Part shown: positions 1 through 4,653 of the stretch, one piece after another
Position numbering within the stretch: position 1 is the first letter of the stretch
How the letters are laid out: every line of letters begins with the position of its first letter
Source of the DNA: CAZDSS01 sp964508185
Lineage (GTDB): Bacteria; Pseudomonadota; Alphaproteobacteria; Sphingomonadales; Govanellaceae
Assembly: GCA_964508185.1 (NCBI GenBank)
Contig: CAZDSS010000153.1
Span: forward strand, 1-5,189
Length of the DNA: 5,189 nt
Reading direction: 5' to 3'
Notes under the pieces: model-generated
Database searches by the model: none
The model's input: only the letters and a program-made list of their open reading frames with translations
Told to the model about the DNA's origin: nothing
Position numbers and translations under genes: made by a program

Positions 1-66
1 GAGCAACGGTTGCCGGTCCGGTTCCTGATCGGCCTGCTGCGCCAAGAGCTTCTCCTGAAGGCTCAC
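1..66 (-). CDS. Possible 5' end of an unidentified gene, cut by the window edge
   Basis: A minus-strand frame opens with GTG at 66-64 and stays open for 22 codons to the window edge, reading (V/M)SLQEKLLAQQADQEPDRQ and on. Third codon positions are mostly G or C, as in the neighbouring genes. It would begin 19 bases after the grxC stop, so it could be the next gene of the same transcript. Against it: no well-placed Shine-Dalgarno sequence; the GGGGA just after the grxC stop lies too far upstream of the GTG. The opening MSLQEKL recalls the N-terminus of some AhpC/TSA-type peroxiredoxin-like proteins, but 22 residues cannot decide a family. No product is assigned. It could also be non-coding spacer. 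Confidence 0.3.
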   Translation of the reverse strand, partial: MSLQEKLLAQQADQEPDRQPLL

Positions 67-85
67 GGCGCGACGGGCATTCCCC

Positions 86-343
86 TCAGGACGCGAGCAG
101 CGGATCGAGCTTGCCCTGGGCGTCCAGGGCATGGAGGTCGTCCGACCCGCCCACATGCTGGTCGTTGATGAAGATCTGCGGCACGGTGCGGCGGCCGTTG
201 GCGCGCTGGATCATCTCCTGGCGCTTGTCCGGGTCCATGCCCACGTCGATCTCGGTGAAGGTCACGCCCTTTTTGGTCAGGAGCGCCTTCGCCCGATAGC
301 AATAGGGGCACATGCTGGTGGTATAGATCACGACCTCGGCCAT
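86..343 (-). CDS. grxC: Glutaredoxin 3 (GrxC)
   Basis: A cytosolic 85-residue glutaredoxin that uses glutathione to reduce protein disulfides and mixed disulfides. It is the usual length for the family and a single thioredoxin-fold domain. The dithiol active site CPYC is at residues 12-15 after the first beta strand (EVVIYTT); the cis-proline TVP motif is at 53-55, and the glutathione-binding GGSDDL is at 65-70. The start at 343 was chosen because GAGGA lies 7 bases upstream (351-355) and the protein then begins at the family's normal point; a longer frame reaching 406 would add 21 residues unlike any glutaredoxin. It lies 81 bases after comF on the same strand, and a candidate promoter in that gap suggests it can be transcribed on its own. 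Identification is firm. Confidence 0.97.
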   Translation of the reverse strand: MAEVVIYTTSMCPYCYRAKALLTKKGVTFTEIDVGMDPDKRQEMIQRANGRRTVPQIFINDQHVGGSDDLHALDAQGKLDPLLAS

Positions 344-350
344 CGCCGCA

Positions 351-355
351 TCCTC
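351..355 (-). promoter_or_regulatory. Ribosome binding site of grxC
   Basis: GAGGA on the minus strand, 7 bases before the ATG at 343-341. It fixes the shorter grxC start over the upstream in-frame ATG at 406. Confidence 0.7.
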
Positions 356-378
356 ATGGTGACTGAACACATGCCCTA

Positions 379-406
379 GATATAGAGGCCGGCGGCCGTG
401 AGACAA
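379..406 (-). promoter_or_regulatory. Candidate sigma-70 promoter for grxC
   Basis: On the minus strand TTGTCT (406-401) is followed after 16 bases by TATATC (384-379), each close to the housekeeping -35 and -10 consensus. Transcription would start about 30 bases before the grxC ATG and leave room for its ribosome binding site. The stretch is the AT-richest part of the comF-grxC gap. The spacer holds the short palindrome GGCC-ggc-GGCC (387-397). This is a pattern match only. Confidence 0.4.
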
Positions 407-424
407 GCCGATTGTGGTGATGCG

Positions 425-1183
425 TCAGGTGGCGCGCGCGAGCACGAGGACGGAGACGCGCGCCGCGCCCGCCTTGCCGAGCGTCCGGGCGCAGGCATCC
501 GCCGTCGCCCCCGTGGTCATGACGTCGTCGACGAGAATGACGTGGGCGTCCGCGATTTCGGCCATGCGGTGGCGGCGCACGGCGAAGGCGTTGCGCACGT
601 TGCGCCGCCGCTCTTCCCGGCCGAGGCCGCCCTGGGACGGCGTCGGGCGCGGCCGCGCGAGAAGGTCGGCCATGTGCGGCAGACCCAGTTCCGCCGCAAC
701 CGCCGCCGCGAGCAGCGCCGCCTGATTGTATCTCCGCCGCCATAATCTCCGCCGGTGGAGCGGCACGGGGGCGACGATGGTCTTCCGTGGAAGGTCGGAT
801 CCTGCCAGCAGGCCGCGCCCCACCCGCGCCATCCAGCGGCCGAAGCTCGGCACCGCCTCGTGCCGGTCGCCGTGCTTGAGGGCGAGGATCAAGGGCCGCG
901 CGGCGTCGTCATAGCGCAGGACCGCGCGCGCCGCGGCGAAGGCCGGGGGATCGGCAAGACAGGGGGCGCAGCGGACGTCCGTCCCGAAATCCGCCTCGAA
1001 GGGGAGGCCGCAGCAGCTGCAATGGCTGCCCTCGATGAAAGCGAGCTTCGCCCAGCAGGCGGGGCACAGATTCCCCTGGGCGTCCACCTCGGTTCCGCAG
1101 GACAGGCACAGGGGCGGGAACAGCATGTCGAGAAGCCGCCGCGTGAGATCGCCGCCCGCTTGCCAGCGATGCGCCCGGAACAT
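425..1183 (-). CDS. comF: ComF family protein (double zinc ribbon plus phosphoribosyltransferase fold)
   Basis: A 252-residue ComF-family protein. The N-terminal part (about residues 21-80) is a cysteine-rich zinc-ribbon-like region with C26xxC29, C40xxC43, C55/C57/C58 and C72xxC75. The C-terminal part is a type I phosphoribosyltransferase fold, with VPLHRRRLWRRRYNQA at about 140-155 and the PRPP-binding loop VILVDDVMTTGAT at about 215-227. Family members are needed for uptake of transforming DNA in naturally competent bacteria, and are also widespread in species not known to be competent; the enzymatic substrate is not established. The start at 1183 has AAGG 4 bases upstream. In-frame ATGs at 1222 and 1270 exist, but they have no ribosome binding site, and the one at 1270 would overlap the start of the divergent gene. 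The function in this organism is open. Confidence 0.92.
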   Translation of the reverse strand: MFRAHRWQAGGDLTRRLLDMLFPPLCLSCGTEVDAQGNLCPACWAKLAFIEGSHCSCCGLPFEADFGTDVRCAPCLADPPAFAAARAVLRYDDAARPLILALKHGDRHEAVPSFGRWMARVGRGLLAGSDLPRKTIVAPVPLHRRRLWRRRYNQAALLAAAVAAELGLPHMADLLARPRPTPSQGGLGREERRRNVRNAFAVRRHRMAEIADAHVILVDDVMTTGATADACARTLGKAGAARVSVLVLARAT

Positions 1184-1232
1184 CCCGCCTTGGCCCTTCC
1201 CCGGTCCGCCGATAAATGCCATAAGGCCAAGT
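1184..1232. other. Divergent comF / NDUFAF5-like gene spacer
   Basis: This 49-base gap separates the chosen comF start from the plus-strand gene. The plus strand has AAGG at 1223-1226, 6 bases before the ATG at 1233, which supports that start. GATAAAT at 1211-1217 resembles a -10 element for the plus-strand gene, with a poor TTGGCC at 1190-1195 as its only -35 candidate. No convincing promoter for comF is visible here. Confidence 0.35.
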
Positions 1233-2165
1233 ATGGCGAAGGACGACCGACAGGACAATGGATGCGGCATCAGCCCGGGCGCCGGCGACGCCGGTGATTA
1301 CCGGGTCTTCGACCGCCGCGCCGTGCGCCGCAATCGCGAGCGCGCCGCCGCGGGCTTCGATGACCATGCCTTCCTCATCCGCGAGATCGCCGACCGCATG
1401 GCCGAGCGTCTCATGGAGATCAACCGGCCGTTCGCCCGCGCCCTTGATCTCGGGAGCCACGACGGCGCCATGATCGGCCACCTGCGGCGGCGCGGCAGCG
1501 AACTGGTGGTCGCGACCGATCTTGCGCCCGCCTTCGCCGCCACGCTCGCCGCGCCGCGCCTTGTGGCCGACGAGGAGCTGCTGCCCTTCGCCGACGACAG
1601 CTTCGATCTGGTGACCAGCGTCCTCTCCCTCCATTGGGCGAACGACCTGCCGGGAACGCTCCTGCAGGTGCGGCGGGCGCTCCGGCCCGACGGCCTCTTC
1701 CTCGGCGCCATCTTCGGGGCGGAGACGCTGCGCGAGCTGCGGCAGGCCTTTCTCGAAGCGGAATCCCTGATCGAAGGGGGCGTCTCGCCCCGGGTCAGCC
1801 CCTTCACCGACATCCGCCTTGCGGGCGCGCTCATGCAGCGGGCGGGCTTCGCCCTGCCGGTCGTCGACAGCGATACGATCACGGTCACCTATCCGGACGC
1901 CCTCTCTCTCATGCGCGATCTCAAGGGCATGGGGGAGGCCAACGCCCATCTGGAGCGCCGCCAGGGCTTCACCCGCCGCCGCACCCTGATGACCGTGGCC
2001 GAGGCCTATCACGCCCGCCATGGACTGCCGGACGGGCGGATCCCCGCCACCTTCCAGATCCTTTATCTCACCGGGTGGAAGCCCCATGAAGGCCAGCAGA
2101 AGCCGCTGCGCCCGGGCAGCGGCAAGGTGAGCCTCACCCAGGTGCTCGGCAACAGGGCCGGCTGA
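1233..2165 (+). CDS. NDUFAF5-like SAM-fold protein, probable complex I assembly factor
   Basis: A 310-residue class I SAM-dependent methyltransferase fold (Methyltransf_11 type). Compared from memory with mitochondrial NDUFAF5, it shares the whole architecture: FDRRAVRRNRERAA (26-39), ALDLG (70-74), ADEELLPF..SFDLV..LSLHWANDLP (112-140), LRPDGLFLGAIFG (150-162), EGGVSPRVSPFTD (181-193), LKGMGEAN (230-237), PATFQILYLTGWKPHE (271-286). Human NDUFAF5 hydroxylates an arginine of complex I subunit NDUFS7 (bacterial NuoB); the same role here is inference. SAM motif I reads DLGSHDG (72-78) instead of the usual DLGxGxG. The start at 1233 has AAGG 6 bases upstream; the frame is open further 5' to 1035 but only inside antisense comF. 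It is divergent from comF and convergent with mutT. A BioC-like O-methyltransferase is the alternative, but the C-terminal motifs favour NDUFAF5. Confidence 0.93.
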   Translation: MAKDDRQDNGCGISPGAGDAGDYRVFDRRAVRRNRERAAAGFDDHAFLIREIADRMAERLMEINRPFARALDLGSHDGAMIGHLRRRGSELVVATDLAPAFAATLAAPRLVADEELLPFADDSFDLVTSVLSLHWANDLPGTLLQVRRALRPDGLFLGAIFGAETLRELRQAFLEAESLIEGGVSPRVSPFTDIRLAGALMQRAGFALPVVDSDTITVTYPDALSLMRDLKGMGEANAHLERRQGFTRRRTLMTVAEAYHARHGLPDGRIPATFQILYLTGWKPHEGQQKPLRPGSGKVSLTQVLGNRAG

Positions 2166-2172
2166 CCGGCCT
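2155..2172. terminator. GC-rich hairpin between convergent genes, possible bidirectional terminator
   Basis: GGCCGG (2156-2161), loop CTGA, CCGGCC (2166-2171) form a perfect 6-base-pair stem, with one more G-T wobble pair outside. The loop contains the stop codon of the NDUFAF5-like gene, and the far edge touches the mutT stop (2174-2172). No T-run follows on either strand, so it is not a classical intrinsic terminator, but its location at a convergent junction fits bidirectional termination or 3'-end protection. Confidence 0.4.
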
Positions 2173-2615
2173 CAGAGGAAGTCGCGCAGCATGGCGACAA
2201 GGGGGAGATCGGCGGGCGGCATCTCGTATTGCCGGAGATCCCGGGGCCGCACCCAGCGCAGGGCCTGATGCTCGACGGCCCGGGGCGTCCCGATCCAGCG
2301 CCGGCAGAGATAGAGCGGCATGAACAGGTGGAAATCGTCGTAGGCGTGGGACGCGAAGGTGAAGGGGGCAAGGCATGCCGCCGTCACGTCGATCGCGAGC
2401 TCCTCCCGCAGTTCGCGGATCAAGGCGCGCTCCGGCGTCTCCCCCGGCTCGACCTTGCCGCCGGGGAATTCCCACAAGCCGCCCATGGACTTGTTTTCGG
2501 GCCGCTGGGCGATGAGCACACGGCCGTCCACGTCCACAAGGGCGACCGCCGCCACAAGCACGGTTTTCAGTCCGGCGCGGTCGAGGTCGGACGATTGCGG
2601 GCAATCGAGGCTCAT
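2172..2615 (-). CDS. mutT: MutT, 8-oxo-dGTP diphosphatase (Nudix hydrolase)
   Basis: A 147-residue cytosolic Nudix hydrolase that hydrolyses 8-oxo-(d)GTP to the monophosphate, so oxidised guanine is not incorporated opposite adenine. The core starts with VLVAAVALVDVDGRVLIAQRP (about 19-39), followed by GLWEFPGGK (46-54). The Nudix box runs from G53 to I75, with E59, R67, E68, E71 and E72 all in place for metal binding and catalysis. The box's last glycine is Ala74 here. ASHAYDDFHLFMPLY (88-102) and the C-terminal PPADLPL (133-139) are typical of the alphaproteobacterial MutT group. The ATG overlaps the stop of the upstream acetyltransferase gene (ATGA), with GGGAG at 2627-2623, 7 bases upstream, pointing to translational coupling. 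It is the last gene of the argJ operon. It has about 15 more N-terminal residues than the compact form of the family. Confidence 0.95.
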   Translation of the reverse strand: MSLDCPQSSDLDRAGLKTVLVAAVALVDVDGRVLIAQRPENKSMGGLWEFPGGKVEPGETPERALIRELREELAIDVTAACLAPFTFASHAYDDFHLFMPLYLCRRWIGTPRAVEHQALRWVRPRDLRQYEMPPADLPLVAMLRDFL

Positions 2616-3211
2616 TCATCTTCTCCCGTGGGGCTTTCGGTCCCGTAGCGGGCCTGCCACAGGGCGCTCGTCATTTCATAGTGGGGCAGCATCATGTCGC
2701 GGGCGCGGATCGGGAAATGGGTGAGGCGGTCGCCCTCGTAGGAAAAGCCGAGCTTTTCGAGGAGACGCCGCGAAGCGTGATTGTCTGGGAGGATGCGCGC
2801 GAAGACGCGCGTGCGCTGCAGCCGGTTGAAGGCGAGGGACAACAGGGGCGGCACGGCTTCCCCCGCATAGCCCCGGCCCCAGTAGGGGCGGCCGATCCAG
2901 TAGCCGAGCTCGTCGCTCTGGTCCCCGGCGACCAATCCCATGCCGCCGATCAGCAGGTCCTCGTCGCGGAGGGCGATGCCGTAATGGAGCTCCCGCATCT
3001 GGGCCATGCGGCGGCCCACCTCGCCGATGAACTTGCGCGCGTCCTCCGCGCCGTAAGGGTGCGGAACCCGGGCGAGCCAGCGCGCCACCTCCCAGTCGCC
3101 GATGAGGGTCACCAGCTGATCCAGGTCCTTCTCCGCCAGCGGGCGCAGACGGAGCCGCGGCGTCAGGATCGCCGCGGGCAGGACCGTGTCGTCAGCTGCG
3201 ATAATCGGCAT
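2612..3211 (-). CDS. GNAT family N-acetyltransferase (RimJ/RimL-like)
   Basis: A 199-residue single-domain GNAT protein of the Acetyltransf_3 type, which moves an acetyl group from acetyl-CoA to an amine. It opens in family style with ILTPRLRLRPLAEKDLDQL (about 15-33). ELGYWIGRPYWGRGYAGEA (101-119) holds the acetyl-CoA pyrophosphate-binding loop, and NHASRRLLEKLGF (144-156) is the typical motif B. The acceptor cannot be read from the sequence: ribosomal protein N-termini are the substrate of RimJ and RimL, but many relatives act on other amines or are uncharacterised. It sits between argJ and mutT, overlapping argJ by 20 bases and mutT by 4. No ribosome binding site precedes its ATG, so its translation probably depends on ribosomes finishing argJ. 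The next in-frame start would cut into the fold. Confidence 0.9.
   Translation of the reverse strand: MPIIAADDTVLPAAILTPRLRLRPLAEKDLDQLVTLIGDWEVARWLARVPHPYGAEDARKFIGEVGRRMAQMRELHYGIALRDEDLLIGGMGLVAGDQSDELGYWIGRPYWGRGYAGEAVPPLLSLAFNRLQRTRVFARILPDNHASRRLLEKLGFSYEGDRLTHFPIRARDMMLPHYEMTSALWQARYGTESPTGEDE
2623..2627 (-). promoter_or_regulatory. Ribosome binding site of mutT inside the GNAT gene
   Basis: GGGAG on the minus strand, 7 bases before the mutT ATG, lies in the last codons of the acetyltransferase gene. It supports the coupled ATGA start. Confidence 0.6.
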
Positions 3212-4442
3212 TGATCGAGATGTATCCGTGGGTCAGGTCGCAGGTCCAGACCTGGGCCCGGCCGTCGCCGATGCCGAGATCGACGAGGATGTCGATCTCC
3301 CGGCCCTTGAAATGCTCGGTCGCCCTGGCCTCGTCATAGTCGGGGGACAGCATGCCCTCTTTCGTCACCTGCTGGCCGCCGATGAAGATCGCAAGCCGGT
3401 CGCGGTCGGCCCGCTCGCCGGATTTGCCCACGGCCATGACGATGCGGCCCCAGTTGGCGTCCGCCCCCGCGATCGCCGTCTTGACGAGCGGCGAATTGGC
3501 GATCGCAAGACCGATCCTGCGCGCGGCCACATCATCCTGGGCCCCGCTCACGCGGATCGAGACGAATTTCTCCGCCCCCTCGCCGTCCTTCACCACCTGA
3601 TGGGCGAGGTCGAGCAGGACTTCATCAAACTTTTCCTTGAAGTCGTCGAGGCGCGGATCGTCCGCCGCGGTGATCGCCCCGTGGCGCACGTTCTGCCCCG
3701 TGGCGAAGGCAAGGAGCGTGTCGCTGGTCGAGGTGTCGCCGTCCACCGTGATGCAGTTGAAGCTGCGATCGACCGCTTTCGCCAGGATCTGCTGCAACAC
3801 GGCCGCCGGAATCGCCGCATTGGTCGCGACGAAGGCGAGCATGGTCGCCATGTCCGGCGCAATCATGCCCGAGCCCTTGGCGATGCCGTTGATGACCACC
3901 GGATAGCCGTCGATATGGGCGATGCGGCAGGCCCCCTTGGGGAAGGTGTCGGTGGTGCGGATGGCATTGGCCGCGGCCGCCCATTCGGTGGCGGAAAGGC
4001 GCGACAGCAGACCGTCCAGCTCGCTGGTGATGATCGCGGGGTCCAGCGGATTGCCGATAACGCCGGTCGATGCCTGGAACACCGCTTCGGGCGCGCAGCC
4101 GAGGCGCGCGGCGACGGCCGCCGCCACCGTCTCGACCGTCGTCCTGCCGGCCTTGCCGGTAAACGCATTGGCGTTCCCCGCATTGACCACGAGGGCGCGC
4201 GGATTGGCGCCGCCGGTTGCCGCAAGCGCCGCCCGGCACCAGTCCACCGCAGCGGACGGCGCCTTGGAACGGGTGAAGACCCCCGCAACGGCCGTGCCTT
4301 CGGCGAAGACCATCAGCAGCAGGTCGTCGCGGCCCTTGTAACGGCTGTTGGTTGCGGCGGTCGCAAGCTCGACCCCCGCGACTGGCAGGAGATTTGGGAA
4401 ACGTTCGGGGGCCAGCGGGGCCCGCGGCAATTCATGCGCCAT
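3192..4442 (-). CDS. argJ: ArgJ, glutamate N-acetyltransferase / amino-acid acetyltransferase
   Basis: A 416-residue ArgJ, an enzyme of the cyclic arginine pathway. It transfers the acetyl group from N2-acetylornithine to glutamate, making ornithine and N-acetylglutamate; bifunctional members also use acetyl-CoA. The proenzyme cleaves itself before a threonine. The site is visible in KGSGMIAPDMATML (189-202), with Thr200 the new N-terminal nucleophile, giving chains of about 199 and 217 residues. Thr126-Gly127 in ASTGVIG is the expected oxyanion hole. VVNAGNANAFTG (85-96), CITVDGDTSTSDT (230-242), ANWGRI (329-334) and the C-terminal INADYRS complete the family signature. The start at 4442 has GAGGA 9 bases upstream; an ATG at 4475 lacks one. 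It is first gene of the argJ-GNAT-mutT operon, divergent from secA. Whether it is mono- or bifunctional cannot be decided here. Confidence 0.97.
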   Translation of the reverse strand: MAHELPRAPLAPERFPNLLPVAGVELATAATNSRYKGRDDLLLMVFAEGTAVAGVFTRSKAPSAAVDWCRAALAATGGANPRALVVNAGNANAFTGKAGRTTVETVAAAVAARLGCAPEAVFQASTGVIGNPLDPAIITSELDGLLSRLSATEWAAAANAIRTTDTFPKGACRIAHIDGYPVVINGIAKGSGMIAPDMATMLAFVATNAAIPAAVLQQILAKAVDRSFNCITVDGDTSTSDTLLAFATGQNVRHGAITAADDPRLDDFKEKFDEVLLDLAHQVVKDGEGAEKFVSIRVSGAQDDVAARRIGLAIANSPLVKTAIAGADANWGRIVMAVGKSGERADRDRLAIFIGGQQVTKEGMLSPDYDEARATEHFKGREIDILVDLGIGDGRAQVWTCDLTHGYISINADYRS

Positions 4443-4451
4443 GGAAAGCCG

Positions 4452-4456
4452 TCCTC
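4452..4456 (-). promoter_or_regulatory. Ribosome binding site of argJ
   Basis: GAGGA on the minus strand, 9 bases before the ATG at 4442-4440. It decides for this start over the in-frame ATG at 4475, which would add 11 residues outside the family core. Confidence 0.6.
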
Positions 4457-4475
4457 GACAAGTTGGAAGCCGCAT

Positions 4476-4503
4476 ATAATTGTCAAAACGGGGCTGATGT
4501 CCA
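4476..4503 (-). promoter_or_regulatory. Candidate promoter for argJ
   Basis: On the minus strand TGGACA (4503-4498) is followed after 16 bases by AATTAT (4481-4476). Transcription would start about 30 bases before the argJ ATG and include its ribosome binding site. A perfect TTGACA also occurs at 4486-4481, but a promoter using it would start at or past the ribosome binding site and has no good -10. The call is tentative. Confidence 0.3.
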
Positions 4504-4505
4504 TA

Positions 4506-4530
4506 GGGATCTGATGAATCAGGGGGTCCC
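4506..4530. repeat. Dyad symmetry in the argJ/secA control region
   Basis: The core CTGAT-GA-ATCAG (4511-4522) is a perfect inverted repeat with a 2-base centre. It is flanked by outer GGGA (4506-4509) and TCCC (4527-4530), which also match as inverted arms. It lies between the candidate argJ -35 (4498-4503) and the candidate secA -35 (4548-4553), where an operator for either gene could sit. No regulator family is assigned. Confidence 0.4.
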
Positions 4531-4547
4531 GCGAACCCGCTCCGACA

Positions 4548-4576
4548 TTGACAGCAATTGCCGCTCCCCTTATCTC
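4548..4576 (+). promoter_or_regulatory. Candidate sigma-70 promoter for secA
   Basis: A perfect TTGACA -35 (4548-4553) is followed after 17 bases by TATCTC (4571-4576), which keeps the important TAT of the -10. Transcription would start near 4583, giving a secA leader of roughly 70 bases. The argJ/secA spacer is the AT-richest stretch of the window. Confidence 0.45.
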
Positions 4577-4584
4577 ATGGACTT

Positions 4585-4604
4585 CACGGGCGCGACGCCC
4601 CGTG
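4585..4604 (+). other. Hairpin in the presumed secA 5' leader
   Basis: CACGGGCG (4585-4592), loop CGA, CGCCCCGTG (4596-4604) pair as an 8-base-pair stem with one bulged C. It would lie at the very start of the predicted secA transcript, so it could stabilise the mRNA or affect translation. A second, overlapping stem is GCGGC (4604-4608) with GCCGC (4617-4621). GC-rich DNA makes such stems easily by chance. Confidence 0.3.
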
Positions 4605-4653
4605 CGGCTCTTCTCCGCCGCAGCCGCGCGGACAGTCCAAACTGGATATATGC

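Noticed and set aside
54..90. Inverted repeat CCTGAAGG / CCTCAGG around the end of grxC as a terminator.
   Set aside because: The loop is 22 bases, one pair is mismatched and no T-run follows on the minus strand.
1184..1270. A longer comF beginning at 1270 or 1222.
   Set aside because: Neither start has a ribosome binding site, the extra residues lie outside the family core, and the start at 1270 would overlap the divergent gene's first codons.
909..2087. A 392-codon minus-strand open frame antisense to the NDUFAF5-like gene and overlapping comF in another frame.
   Set aside because: The composition is that of a shadow frame, its tail runs through comF out of frame, and the opposite strand encodes a clear protein family.
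4475..4480. Perfect TATAAT on the plus strand as a secA -10 element.
   Set aside because: No -35 element lies at a workable distance upstream, and the stretch is also explained by the AT-rich start region of argJ.
3186..4514. A 442-codon plus-strand open frame antisense to argJ.
   Set aside because: It is a mirror of the argJ codons in GC-rich DNA; its sequence is rich in Arg, Gly, Asp and His with no recognisable domain, while argJ on the other strand is certain.
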